Assembly: GCF_009792895.1 (NCBI RefSeq)
Contig: NZ_WSSC01000001.1
Location: 1,178,001 to 1,242,000, forward strand
Source: Pigmentibacter ruber
Lineage (GTDB): Bacteria; Bdellovibrionota_B; Oligoflexia; Silvanigrellales; Silvanigrellaceae
Direction of reading: 5' to 3'
Length of the DNA: 64,000 bases
The notes under the pieces were generated by a model, which saw only the letters and a program-made list of their open reading frames with translations, did no database searches and was not told where the DNA came from. This document shows, piece after piece, positions 54,097 to 62,772 of this stretch (positions are counted from its first letter, which is position 1; the number at the start of each line of letters is the position of its first letter). The position numbers and the translations under genes were made by a program.

Positions 54097-55629
54097 ATGG
54101 TAATGGATCCGCGTCTCACAAGTGAACTTACTCCAGAATTGAGAGATATTGTAAATGAAATTGAAAGCCATGCTAGAAATTTAGGTCTGGATTTTTTTCC
54201 AACTATATTTGAGATGGTTGATTATCAACAAATGAGTGAAATAGCAGCTTATGGAGGGTTTCCAACAAGATATCCTCACTGGCGCTTTGGGATGGAGTAT
54301 GAAAGAATAGCAAAAAGTTATGAATATGGACTTTCATTAATTTATGAAATGGTTATTAATAATGATCCTTGCTATGCATATTTACTCAGAAGTAATTCGC
54401 TTGTGGATCAAAAGACAGTTATTGCCCATGTCTATGGGCATTGTGATTTTTTTAAAAACAATTATTGTTTTTCGCATACTAACAGAAAAATGCTTGATGA
54501 AATGGCTAATCATGGTAGTAGAGTGAGAAGATATATTGAAGAAGTTGGACATGATGAAGTTGAAAATTTTATAGATATTTGTTTATCATTAGAAAATTTA
54601 ATTGATCAACATGGACCCCATATTCGTAGGGAAAATAGACCTAAAGAAAAAGATAATTATGATGAGAGTTTAATTTCTCCTGACAAGTTACCAGTACCAA
54701 AGCTCCCATCTCTACGAGGATATATGGAAGGATATATTAATCCTGATAGTTACGTTAAGGAACAACAAGCAAAAGTTATTCAAGAAAAAGAAAAAGAAAA
54801 AAAATTTCCAGAAAGCCCTATTCGTGATGTGTTAAAATTCTTATTGGACTATGCTCCTTTGAATTCTTGGCAGCGAGATGTTTTATCTATTGTAAGGGAA
54901 GAAGCTTATTATTTTGCTCCGCAAGGTCAAACAAAAATAATGAATGAAGGTTGGGCAGTATATTGGCATTCAAAAATATTGACTCAATTAGTCTTAAAAG
55001 ATTCTGAAGTCATCGATTATTGCGATCATTATGCTGGTGTTGTTCAGATGTCAGGTCAAAGATTGAACCCATATAAATTGGGTGTAGAGCTTATGCGCCA
55101 CATTGAAAAAAGATGGAATAACGGTCAATATGGGTTAGATTATATCCTTTGTGATGATCCTCAAATTAGAAAAAATTGGAATAAAAATACTAATAAAGGA
55201 ATGGAAAAATTATTTGAAGTTAGAAAATTTCATAATGATATAACATTTCTTGATGAATTTCTTGATGAAGATTTCTGTGAAGAAGCAAGATTGTTTACAT
55301 GGGTACAAGATAGACGATCTGGACAAGCAATTATTCATGATAGAGATTTTAAAACGATAAAAAGAGATTTACTCGATGCAATGACGAATTTTGGTCAGCC
55401 TATTATTGATGTTGCCGATGGAAATTTTCGAAATCGTGGTGAATTATTATTAAGACATAAGCATCAAGGAAAAGACTTAAAAATTGATTGGGCTGTAGAA
55501 ACCTTGAAAAATATTTTTAAGATTTGGAATAGACCCGTTAATATAGCAACAATTATAGAATCAGAAAATAAAATCATTCATTATGATGGCTCAGAGCCTA
55601 GAATAGAAAAAGGGGTTAATTTAGATTAA
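54097..55629 (+). CDS. spoVR: SpoVR family protein (YcgB)
   Basis: 510 residues with the SpoVR fold. Typical strings: RYPHWRFGMEYERIAKSYEYGLS, VYGHCDFFKNN, DVLSIVREEAYYFAPQGQTKIMNEGWAVYWHSK and PYKLGVELMRHIEKRW. SpoVR is needed for spore cortex in Bacillus, but homologues in non-sporulating proteobacteria occur with prkA and yeaH, so here it is best seen as part of that stress unit, not as sporulation evidence. ATG 54097 follows the yeaH stop by two bases; translational coupling is likely. Its stop is 2 bases from the convergent response regulator. Confidence 0.95.
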   Translation: MVMDPRLTSELTPELRDIVNEIESHARNLGLDFFPTIFEMVDYQQMSEIAAYGGFPTRYPHWRFGMEYERIAKSYEYGLSLIYEMVINNDPCYAYLLRSNSLVDQKTVIAHVYGHCDFFKNNYCFSHTNRKMLDEMANHGSRVRRYIEEVGHDEVENFIDICLSLENLIDQHGPHIRRENRPKEKDNYDESLISPDKLPVPKLPSLRGYMEGYINPDSYVKEQQAKVIQEKEKEKKFPESPIRDVLKFLLDYAPLNSWQRDVLSIVREEAYYFAPQGQTKIMNEGWAVYWHSKILTQLVLKDSEVIDYCDHYAGVVQMSGQRLNPYKLGVELMRHIEKRWNNGQYGLDYILCDDPQIRKNWNKNTNKGMEKLFEVRKFHNDITFLDEFLDEDFCEEARLFTWVQDRRSGQAIIHDRDFKTIKRDLLDAMTNFGQPIIDVADGNFRNRGELLLRHKHQGKDLKIDWAVETLKNIFKIWNRPVNIATIIESENKIIHYDGSEPRIEKGVNLD

Positions 55630-55631
55630 TT

Positions 55632-56021
55632 TTAAAATTGCTGAAATGGCTCATTTATAAGTTTTAAAATTTTCTCTTTAAAATCGTCATTTTTAAACGG
55701 TTTAATAATATAACCATCAGCCTTTAAGCTCATTCCTTGCAAAATATATTTCTTTTCTTTTATTGAAGTAAAGAAAACAATTTTAAAACGCCTTTTTTGA
55801 AATCTATCTTTTAAGCTATGCATAACCATAAAACCATTTTTATCTGGCATATAGATATCAAGTAAGACTAATGCTACGTCGTGAATATGTGCTAAAATTT
55901 GTGATATTAAGTCTTCAGAATTGTAACAGCAGACAACTTTTAAATCTAAAGACTCTAATATTTTTTTTGTAATCAAATGAATTTCTTCTGTATCATCAAG
56001 GATTATAACAACTTTTTGCAT
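55632..56021 (-). CDS. Single-domain response regulator (CheY-like receiver)
   Basis: 129-residue receiver domain only: acidic pair DD (9-10), phospho-acceptor D55 in LLDIYMPDKNG, switch T85 (VFFTSIKEK) and K107 in YIIKPFK. No output domain and no kinase gene next to it, so its partner kinase is unknown. The start ATG 56021 has the SD GGTGAAAAT. Convergent with spoVR; expressed alone. Confidence 0.9.
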   Translation of the reverse strand: MQKVVIILDDTEEIHLITKKILESLDLKVVCCYNSEDLISQILAHIHDVALVLLDIYMPDKNGFMVMHSLKDRFQKRRFKIVFFTSIKEKKYILQGMSLKADGYIIKPFKNDDFKEKILKLINEPFQQF

Positions 56022-56194
56022 ATTTTCACCATTATGAATAATATGTTGATTATATCGGAAAGAAAGGACTATTAGAATGGGTTGAAATATTTTTGACTAT
56101 ATTTAAAATTATGAATAAAAATTGACACTAAAATAATAATAATTAAATTACTATTATAAATTATATATTGAGAAATTAACTTAAAGTTTACACT

Positions 56195-57325
56195 ATGAAT
56201 TTTTGTAAAAAACAAAATACAATTGTTTCATTCTTAAAGATAAAAATAATATTTCTTTTATTTTTAGTCATAACTATATGGCAAAATAACTGTCTTGCAG
56301 GACATAAAATTAAATTAGGATTAATGACTTTAAGACAACAAGATGATGCTTTTTTTTCTCTTCTTGTTGATTTTACAAGAGCCGCTTGTGAAAATCTAGA
56401 TATGGATTTGTATACAATTTATGGGAATAATAGTACCTCTTATATTTCAGAAAACATTGATTCTATTTTAGAAAAAAATAAAATTGATGCTATGATGATT
56501 CTTAATTATCAGGATAAAATTAATGAAATTGCCGAAAAATTAGAGAGTAATAAAATCCCTTTTTTTGTCTATAATTCTGGTTTTGGATTTAATAATAAAA
56601 AATTTTTAAAAAGTAAGTATAAATTTTTTTTAGGAGAAATGTTACCTACTGATGAATATGCAGGTTATTTTCTTGGAAAAACTTTAATTGATAATAGTCA
56701 ACCAAATGGAAAAGGTGAATATCATTTGATATCTCTAGCAGGAGCAGTTGCTGATGAAGCTTCTATAAAAAGAATAACTGGTTTAAATAATTTTATTAAA
56801 CAATCAAAGAAAAAAATAATAATCGATAAAATATTTTATCTAAATTGGCAAAGAGATGAAGCGGCAAAAATTATGAAAAATGAAGTATCTAAAATGAATC
56901 ATCTTTCTGCTATTTGGGCAGCGAGTGATGAACTTGCATTAGGTGCTCTTGAAAGTCTTGATACGAAAGCAAAAAGTATTTTAATTGGTGGAATTGATTG
57001 GAGTTTTGAAGGGGTAAAGGCAGTATCTGAAAATAAACTATTTGCTACTGTGGGAGGACATTTCATGGATGGGGCATGGATTTCTGTGCTATTACATGAC
57101 TACTTTCATGGAATAGATATTTTCGATGGAAATAATAACTTTTTGAATTCGTGGATGTCTCTAATAAGAAAGAATAATTCTGACAAGTACTTAAACTTTT
57201 ATAATAATAGAAAAAAGTGGAAAAAAATAGACTTCAAAAAATTATCAAAAGTCTACAACTCTAGATTAAAACATTATGATTTTTCAGAGAAAAATATTCT
57301 TCCTTTAATTTTCCCAAAGGATTGA
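56195..57325 (+). CDS. Periplasmic binding protein, type 1 (sugar-binding/ABC substrate-binding-like)
   Basis: 376-residue exported protein. A hydrophobic signal (about 14-34, ending near CLAG) precedes a LacI/RbsB-type periplasmic-binding fold: KIKLGLMTLRQQDDAFFSLLVDFTRAACENLDM, KIDAMMILNYQDKINEIAEKLESNKIPFFVYNSGFGF and LSAIWAASDELALGALESL. This family binds sugars or small signals. No permease or ATPase genes follow, so it is an orphan, possibly feeding a chemoreceptor, a sensor kinase, or a transporter elsewhere. The SD before ATG 56195 is weak. Confidence 0.85.
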   Translation: MNFCKKQNTIVSFLKIKIIFLLFLVITIWQNNCLAGHKIKLGLMTLRQQDDAFFSLLVDFTRAACENLDMDLYTIYGNNSTSYISENIDSILEKNKIDAMMILNYQDKINEIAEKLESNKIPFFVYNSGFGFNNKKFLKSKYKFFLGEMLPTDEYAGYFLGKTLIDNSQPNGKGEYHLISLAGAVADEASIKRITGLNNFIKQSKKKIIIDKIFYLNWQRDEAAKIMKNEVSKMNHLSAIWAASDELALGALESLDTKAKSILIGGIDWSFEGVKAVSENKLFATVGGHFMDGAWISVLLHDYFHGIDIFDGNNNFLNSWMSLIRKNNSDKYLNFYNNRKKWKKIDFKKLSKVYNSRLKHYDFSEKNILPLIFPKD

Positions 57326-57438
57326 TTTAATAGCATAATATTATTGATGAACATAATGACTATACAAATTTAAAAAGAAACTAATTGTAAAGAAAGTTTG
57401 CTTAACGCCGATATTTTATCAAATGGAGGGATTTATTT

Positions 57439-57600
57439 ATGAGCATGAATCCAAAAGACGAAAAAATTAAAAGTGAAAAATACAAACGTGATGGTGCAAA
57501 ATACGTTTGTACGAAATGTAAAACAAAACATTTTTCAAGAGAAGATGTTGAAAAATGTTACGACAGTCATCCAGCATCACAAGAAAGAATTGTGAAATAG
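57439..57600 (+). CDS. Small zinc-ribbon protein (53 residues)
   Basis: A tiny protein with a strong SD (GGAGGG, 8 bases before ATG 57439) and a clean stop at 57598-57600. The sequence has a zinc-ribbon-like pattern: C-T-K-C at about residues 24-27, then a third Cys (41) and His (45) in EKCYDSHP, giving CxxC...C...H. N-terminus charged and basic, no signal. Small CxxC...CxxxH proteins usually bind one zinc and may bind RNA or DNA or a ribosome. Monocistronic. I do not recognise a named family. Confidence 0.7.
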   Translation: MSMNPKDEKIKSEKYKRDGAKYVCTKCKTKHFSREDVEKCYDSHPASQERIVK

Positions 57601-57659
57601 CATTCCATTACTAAAAAAAAAAAATTTTAGTACAGTTCTATTCTAAAATTCAAATTTAT

Positions 57660-57688
57660 TTGACAAAAATTAAACTAATTATTATAAA
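57660..57688 (+). promoter_or_regulatory. Sigma70-type promoter for the sterol-desaturase-family gene
   Basis: TTGACA (57660-57665), a 17-base spacer and TATAAA (57683-57688); predicted start of transcription near 57695, leaving a roughly 41-base leader before ATG 57736. The -35 is a perfect consensus and the -10 matches 5 of 6. This is the best promoter match I found in the window, though the AT-rich background lowers the specificity of the -10. Confidence 0.6.
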
Positions 57689-57735
57689 TTAAACTTAACT
57701 TATGTCCCTTTAAAATTTAATAAGCAGGTTTATTT

Positions 57736-58704
57736 ATGGTAGAAAAATATTTACAAATGTTTTCAGTATTATCTTATGTCATGTTTTTTTCTTTAATTTT
57801 ATTAGAGTTTATTGTCTCTAAATATAAGGCTAATAACGATTATGAATTAAAAGATACAGTATTTAATATTGGCACAGGTCTCTTTTATCTTACTATTCCA
57901 TTAGCACTTAATGCAGCGTTAACAATATTTTTATATGACTTTTTTTCAAAATTTGCTCTATTTGAAATGCCTGGGGTATGGAGTGCATTAATAAAAGGTG
58001 AGCATTTATATTTATGGGCATTTGTATTATTAATTTTGATGGATGATTTTTCTTATTATTGGTTCCACAGAATATCGCATGTATGTAGATTTTTATGGTG
58101 TATTCATGAAGTGCATCATTCATCAAAAAAATATAATCTAACAGTTTTTTTAAGAGCCTCATTTATTGATTATGTACCTCAAGGTTTATTTTACATTCCT
58201 TTATTTATTATTGGTTTTAAGCTTGAAGATATTTTCTTTCAGATGGCGATAAATTTTACATATCAATTTTGGTTGCATACAAAATACACTGGAAAAATAA
58301 AATATTTTGATGAAATATTTAATACACCTAGTCATCATCGTGTTCATCATGCAAAAAATATTGGTTACTTAGATAAAAACTACGGTGGTATATTTATCAT
58401 TTGGGATAAAATGTTTAAAACTTTTGCAAAAGAAGAAGAAAAAGTTGAATATGGAGTTTTACATGATTTAAATACTGACAATGTTTTTGCCTTAAATTTT
58501 GTTACATTTAGAGACATGTTTAAAGCTTCTTTTAGAGCAAAGGGTTTAACAAATAAATTTCTTTACTTGCTTAAAGCACCTGGATGGAGTCATGATGGCT
58601 CTTCTAAAACTACAAAAGAAATCCAAGAAGAGTATTTTAGCAAATCTAAGTTAATGGAAGATAATCAGAAAAAATATATTCAGAAAAAGGTCTCTGCGGT
58701 TTAA
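57736..58704 (+). CDS. Sterol desaturase / fatty-acid hydroxylase family protein
   Basis: Membrane di-iron enzyme, 322 residues, with about five hydrophobic segments and the eight-histidine pattern of the fatty acid hydroxylase superfamily: HRISH (about residues 112-116), HEVHH (about 125-129) and HRVHHAKN (about 201-208). Related enzymes hydroxylate or desaturate sterols, carotenoids, alkylglycerols or lipids; the substrate here is not known. The C-terminal extension after about 240 is lysine-rich (ending MEDNQKKYIQKKVSAV). A strong promoter lies upstream at 57660-57688. Convergent with the secreted unknown, 27 bases apart. Confidence 0.9.
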   Translation: MVEKYLQMFSVLSYVMFFSLILLEFIVSKYKANNDYELKDTVFNIGTGLFYLTIPLALNAALTIFLYDFFSKFALFEMPGVWSALIKGEHLYLWAFVLLILMDDFSYYWFHRISHVCRFLWCIHEVHHSSKKYNLTVFLRASFIDYVPQGLFYIPLFIIGFKLEDIFFQMAINFTYQFWLHTKYTGKIKYFDEIFNTPSHHRVHHAKNIGYLDKNYGGIFIIWDKMFKTFAKEEEKVEYGVLHDLNTDNVFALNFVTFRDMFKASFRAKGLTNKFLYLLKAPGWSHDGSSKTTKEIQEEYFSKSKLMEDNQKKYIQKKVSAV

Positions 58705-58731
58705 TTTATGAAATAAAAGAGCCCAGATTCA

Positions 58732-59880
58732 TCATAAGTCTGAACAATCTGCAGAAAATTCTTCAACAGATTTTATATTATATACAGAATAATTAGATTT
58801 TTGTTCTAAAATATATTCAGACATACCGTAGTGATATCTTTTTTCTGTACCCCAATCATATGTATAGCCCCGACCTGTCCAAGGGCATTCTGTATATCCA
58901 TCATGTGCAAAGTATCTTTTTAGAAACTGATAAGCTGTCCATTTAGTTAATGTTGAGCTAATAAGTAGGTTGGTAGATATCTTATCATCTTTACTTATTT
59001 CTTTCCTTAAAGAAACTTCTCCAATTGGAATTCTATCAATAGTATTACAATTTGCTGCTGTTGGATTCATAAATGTTGAAGCACATGGACGAAAAATTCC
59101 AGGTCCTTTAAAGCTTGTAAAAGTGTTATTTGTACCTTGATAATCTATATCAGGTTTAGCTAAAATTGCAGGTACTTTCATAAAGGCAAAAAATCTTGCT
59201 GTTTCGTTAGGCGCTTGAGGGGGAATTCCAAGTAACTGACTATATCTTAATCCTAAGTTACGTTTTTCGATACGTTCTTTTTTAATAACATTTTTACAAG
59301 TTTCCTTCATATCTGCTGCATTTGTAAACCAAACTTGAATTCCTTTTGGGAGTGAACCACTACTCCCCTTTTTATAAGGATAATTTGTAAAAACTGCAAT
59401 TTCATAAAAATCCATTTCATTTTTTATTGGCAGGGGTGCAAGTTTTATTGCAGGTAGTTGGTTCCAATTATCCAAAACTCGTTTGGTAGCTTGCATATAT
59501 TTATCATATTGTACAAAATATTCAACCCAACTACTTTCACTGGTTTTATTATCAATGTCACATTTTAATTGTGGAATATTTGTTGTATTATTAGCGGAAA
59601 TAATATTTGATTTACCATATATATAGCAAGAAAATTTATTTGTCTTTGTTGTAAAGGTATATTTAAAATATAAAGAGTTATTTATATTAGAATTGCTATT
59701 TCCTTTACAAGAGGTTTCTAATATATCAATTTTATTAATTTTACTAGCATATTCTTTAATTAAATTGATATCACTAATGTTGCATGACGGATTTATTTCA
59801 AGAGAAAATGCATTATTTGAAAAGTAACTTAAGTTTATTAAAGATATTAATAATATATTTTTAGCTTTATAAATAAACAT
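58732..59880 (-). CDS. Exported hypothetical protein
   Basis: 382 residues with a signal peptide (about 1-26). The mature region has about ten cysteines and a C-terminal DGYTECPWTGRGYTYDWG segment that is unusually aromatic, suggesting a disulfide-stabilised, carbohydrate- or membrane-binding domain. Middle sequences (FYEIAVFTNYPY, GIQVWFTNAADMKETC, MKVPAILAKPDIDYQG) do not match a family I know. It follows a long AT-rich region and is monocistronic; the neighbours hemN and a desaturase give no clue. A real gene by length, signal peptide and composition; function unknown. Confidence 0.65.
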   Translation of the reverse strand: MFIYKAKNILLISLINLSYFSNNAFSLEINPSCNISDINLIKEYASKINKIDILETSCKGNSNSNINNSLYFKYTFTTKTNKFSCYIYGKSNIISANNTTNIPQLKCDIDNKTSESSWVEYFVQYDKYMQATKRVLDNWNQLPAIKLAPLPIKNEMDFYEIAVFTNYPYKKGSSGSLPKGIQVWFTNAADMKETCKNVIKKERIEKRNLGLRYSQLLGIPPQAPNETARFFAFMKVPAILAKPDIDYQGTNNTFTSFKGPGIFRPCASTFMNPTAANCNTIDRIPIGEVSLRKEISKDDKISTNLLISSTLTKWTAYQFLKRYFAHDGYTECPWTGRGYTYDWGTEKRYHYGMSEYILEQKSNYSVYNIKSVEEFSADCSDL

Positions 59881-60063
59881 TCCAATTTCCTTTTTATTAT
59901 TTATTCTTTTAATTGATCTACTAGTTGTAATTTATATTAACAGAGTTGAAAAGTAAATTAAAAATCTAATTATTTAATTAATACAATAAAATTGAAATTA
60001 TTTTTTTAAAAAAGAAAAAGTATAAATTATTTTTAAATAAAATTAAATTATAAAAAATCTAAC

Positions 60064-60100
60064 TTTAAATATTTAGAATATTAAATGCTAAATATTTAAA
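60064..60100 (-). terminator. AT-rich hairpin terminator candidate at the end of hemN
   Basis: A 13-bp perfect inverted repeat TTTAAATATTTAG (60064-60076) and CTAAATATTTAAA (60088-60100), loop 11 bases, spans the hemN stop codon (60096-60098). On the minus strand the stem is followed within about five bases by ATTTTTT. The stem is nearly all A-T, so it would be a weak intrinsic terminator; the exact symmetry still stands out from the surrounding AT-rich DNA. Confidence 0.45.
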
Positions 60101-61451
60101 TGCTTTGACTGTAAGAAATTACTTTTTTTACTTGAGTATATTGATCAAAAGCAGAGCATATATTTCTTAAAAAAGTTAAACCTAACTCTGTTACTTGTAT
60201 TGTATCATTACTAACATGTATTAAATTATCAAATTCATATGTTTTTAAATTTTTAATAATTTGTAACTTTAGATTGTTATTTAAAGGGAATTCATTAAAT
60301 GAAGTTTTGTGATAACAAGCTAAATTTAAAATATGTTGTTTAATCACCAAATCATTTTCATTCATAATATATCCAGATTCAAAATTAAAGACTTCTTTTT
60401 TAGTCATTTCCATATAGTCAGAAAATGATTTTTTATTTTGCACATAAAATAAACCAAAATCACTGATTGCAGATACACCAATTCCTAAAAGCACTGAACT
60501 TTGTTGTGTAGTAAATCCCATAAAATTTCTATGCAATTTTCCTTGAATTGCACTTAAATATAAGGAATCTGTTTTTAATGCAAAATGATCAAATCCTAAA
60601 CTGAAGTAATTATTATTAGTTAGTGAGTCAAAAGCTGTTTTGTAAATCAAATACTTTTCTTTTCCAGCCGGTAAAAATGTTTTATTTAGCTTATTTTGAC
60701 TTGGTTTTAACTGAGGAACATGAGCATAACTATAGAAAGCTATTCTATCTGGATTTAATTTATATACATTTTGAAGAGAATTTAGGACAGTATCAGATGT
60801 TTGTCCTGGAAGTCCATAGATGAGATCAAAATTTACTGATTTAAACCCAATATTTCTTGCATAAGAAATACAAAATTCAATATCTTTAAAAGACTGTTCT
60901 CTGCCAATTATCTTTTGAATGTCTATGTTGAAATCTTGAACTCCAATACTTACTCTATCAAATGAAAACTCTCTAAGCACCATAAAGTGTTCTTTATTTG
61001 TTACTTTTGGATGTACTTCTATACTAAAATCATGATTATCAGAAACTTCTATTCTTTTAAAAATTTCAGAAAATAAATACTTTAAATTACTTGGCGAAAA
61101 AAATGTAGGAGTACCTCCACCTAAATGTAGTTCCTTTAATTTAACTGGTCTATTCATAATAGCAAGATAATTATCAAATTCTAAAAGAAGTTTTTTGATA
61201 TAAGGCATTTCTAATTCATGATTTTTTGTTATTACTTTATTACAACCACAAAAATAGCAAAGAGACTCACAAAATGGAAGATGGATGTAAAGAGATATTT
61301 CAAGCTCTTTTTTATTTGAAAAATTTAAATGAAAATTATTTAGAAATTCATTTTGCGAAAAGTCTTTTTTCCAAAAAGGATAGGGTGGGTAGCTTGTATA
61401 TCTAGGAACAGGAAGGTCATATTTTAAAAAAAGTTCATCGCTTGGTATCAT
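60096..61451 (-). CDS. hemN: Oxygen-independent coproporphyrinogen III oxidase (HemN)
   Basis: Radical-SAM enzyme that decarboxylates coproporphyrinogen III in haem synthesis under low oxygen. 451 residues, matching true HemN (about 450). Motifs: KYDLPVPRYTSYPPYP, the 4Fe-4S cluster site C61-x3-C65-x2-C68 with the extra C70 (HLPFCESLCYFCGCNKVI) characteristic of HemN rather than HemW, LHLGGGTPTFFSP, and SIGVQDFNIDIQKIIGREQ. It supplies haem for the c- and b-type cytochromes of the cbb3 oxidase. A good SD (AGGA) precedes ATG 61451. Divergent from the protease gene. Confidence 0.95.
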   Translation of the reverse strand: MIPSDELFLKYDLPVPRYTSYPPYPFWKKDFSQNEFLNNFHLNFSNKKELEISLYIHLPFCESLCYFCGCNKVITKNHELEMPYIKKLLLEFDNYLAIMNRPVKLKELHLGGGTPTFFSPSNLKYLFSEIFKRIEVSDNHDFSIEVHPKVTNKEHFMVLREFSFDRVSIGVQDFNIDIQKIIGREQSFKDIEFCISYARNIGFKSVNFDLIYGLPGQTSDTVLNSLQNVYKLNPDRIAFYSYAHVPQLKPSQNKLNKTFLPAGKEKYLIYKTAFDSLTNNNYFSLGFDHFALKTDSLYLSAIQGKLHRNFMGFTTQQSSVLLGIGVSAISDFGLFYVQNKKSFSDYMEMTKKEVFNFESGYIMNENDLVIKQHILNLACYHKTSFNEFPLNNNLKLQIIKNLKTYEFDNLIHVSNDTIQVTELGLTFLRNICSAFDQYTQVKKVISYSQSI

Positions 61452-61657
61452 ATCCTAACTCCTTAGTATCTACAAAGTACACATTTTTCATAACTAACTT
61501 TTTAACAGAAAGAAATAATTATTTTCGTAAAAAAATTTTGAATAAATTTCAAATATCTAGTAATATTAAAATAATAAAACATTATTGAGATTCATTTTCA
61601 ACAGATCAAAAAAACGAGATCATCTTATTTGCTTGTAAAATTTAGAGAGGAGTTTAA

Positions 61658-62650
61658 ATGAGAAAAATATTATTCATTATTCTTCTTTTATTAAGTGTGT
61701 CTTGTCAAAAAAGTTCCCAAGATACTCCAGTTAATATTGTAAATTATTCTGGGCCAAGTTCATGTAATTTAATGAATAAAGATTTGAAATTAAAACCACA
61801 AATTGTTGGAGGTAATCCAGCTACAGATTCTAGCATTATCACAGGTTCTAATACTGTAGCTATTATTTTGAATGATTTTAAAAATGCTTCTAAAAGAATT
61901 ATTTGTTCAGGAACAATTGTTCAGAGTAATTTAATATTAACGGCAGGGCATTGCTTTGATGATGTAAATATAAATTCAACTTCTCCTGGTGTTGTTGTTT
62001 TTGCAGATTCTTTTCAAAACTATAATGCATCTCAGGCTTTAAATATAAGCTGTTGGCAAAGACCAGCAAATTACAAACCATGTCTTTCTGGTAGCTCTTA
62101 TGATTGTATTTTAAATGATATTGCTTGGGTAAAAATAAGTGGTAGCATACTTCCTAATTACAATATTGTTCAAGTTCTAAAAGATCCTCTGACAATATCA
62201 AGTACGGAAACAAAATGGATGGCTGGCTATGGGAATCAGAGTGATTCGGGTTCTAATAATACTTTAAAAAATGTAGTTACGTCTATTCCATCAAATGCAA
62301 ATCCAGATTCTCCTCCCAATGGAGCAATTCAAGAATTTAACTCAATTACTTTTGCAAATGCGTATCAATTATATCTGACTGTTATAGGGCCTAATGCAGG
62401 TAAGGGAACTTGTGCAGGTGATTCAGGAGGTCCAGTATATGTCCAAAGAAATAGCAATTATGTATTAGCAGCAATTACTCAGGGAAGTAATAACTTACTA
62501 TCACCACACCCCTTGAACTCTTCTCCACCTTATCGTTTTGATACAAGTAACTATGCTAACTGCCAAGATGGGTATGGGGTCTATACAACTATTGGGAATT
62601 ATATTAATTGGATTCAAGCATCTAGCGGTATTACAATAATTGCTTATTAA
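61658..62650 (+). CDS. Secreted trypsin-like serine protease (S1 family) lipoprotein
   Basis: 330 residues. The N-terminal hydrophobic stretch ends in SVSC with a probable lipidated Cys16, then a linker. The activation site is IVGG (residues 49-52). The catalytic triad is visible: H98 in LTAGHC, D154 in NDIAW and S256 in CAGDSGGP. Several cysteine pairs match disulfides of chymotrypsin-like enzymes. The need for cleavage before IVGG implies a zymogen, activated by itself or another protease. SD GAGAGGAG before ATG 61658. Probably degrades host or prey proteins at the cell surface. Monocistronic. Confidence 0.93.
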   Translation: MRKILFIILLLLSVSCQKSSQDTPVNIVNYSGPSSCNLMNKDLKLKPQIVGGNPATDSSIITGSNTVAIILNDFKNASKRIICSGTIVQSNLILTAGHCFDDVNINSTSPGVVVFADSFQNYNASQALNISCWQRPANYKPCLSGSSYDCILNDIAWVKISGSILPNYNIVQVLKDPLTISSTETKWMAGYGNQSDSGSNNTLKNVVTSIPSNANPDSPPNGAIQEFNSITFANAYQLYLTVIGPNAGKGTCAGDSGGPVYVQRNSNYVLAAITQGSNNLLSPHPLNSSPPYRFDTSNYANCQDGYGVYTTIGNYINWIQASSGITIIAY

Positions 62651-62666
62651 GTTTCAATTTTTTTTT

Positions 62667-62710
62667 AAGGAATCAGACAAAAAAAAGAGCTTTATTCCTT
62701 TATTCTTTTT
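62667..62710 (+). terminator. Possible terminator after the trypsin-like protease gene
   Basis: AAGGAAT (62667-62673) pairs with ATTCCTT (62694-62700) across a 20-base purine-rich loop, then TATTCTTTTTT follows to about 62711. The long loop makes the hairpin weak. It sits 17 bases after the protease stop, where a terminator is expected. Confidence 0.3.
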
Positions 62711-62772
62711 TAAAAATTAGGTAAATACTAATAAAATAGTATAAAATTACTATTATTGTATTGGTGACAAAT

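Noticed and set aside
54097-55629. SpoVR as evidence for sporulation
   Set aside because: spoVR with prkA and yeaH is a widespread stress module in non-spore-formers, and no other sporulation gene is seen.
57609-57632. Terminator after the zinc-ribbon gene (TACTAAAA/TTTTAGTA)
   Set aside because: The arms are AT-only with an eight-A loop and no following U-tract on the plus strand.
61537-61553. FNR-type box upstream of hemN (TTTGAA-TAAAT-TTCAAA)
   Set aside because: The FNR consensus needs TTGAT-N4-ATCAA; here the spacing between TTGA and TCAA is one base too long and the inner bases do not match, so I would not assign it.
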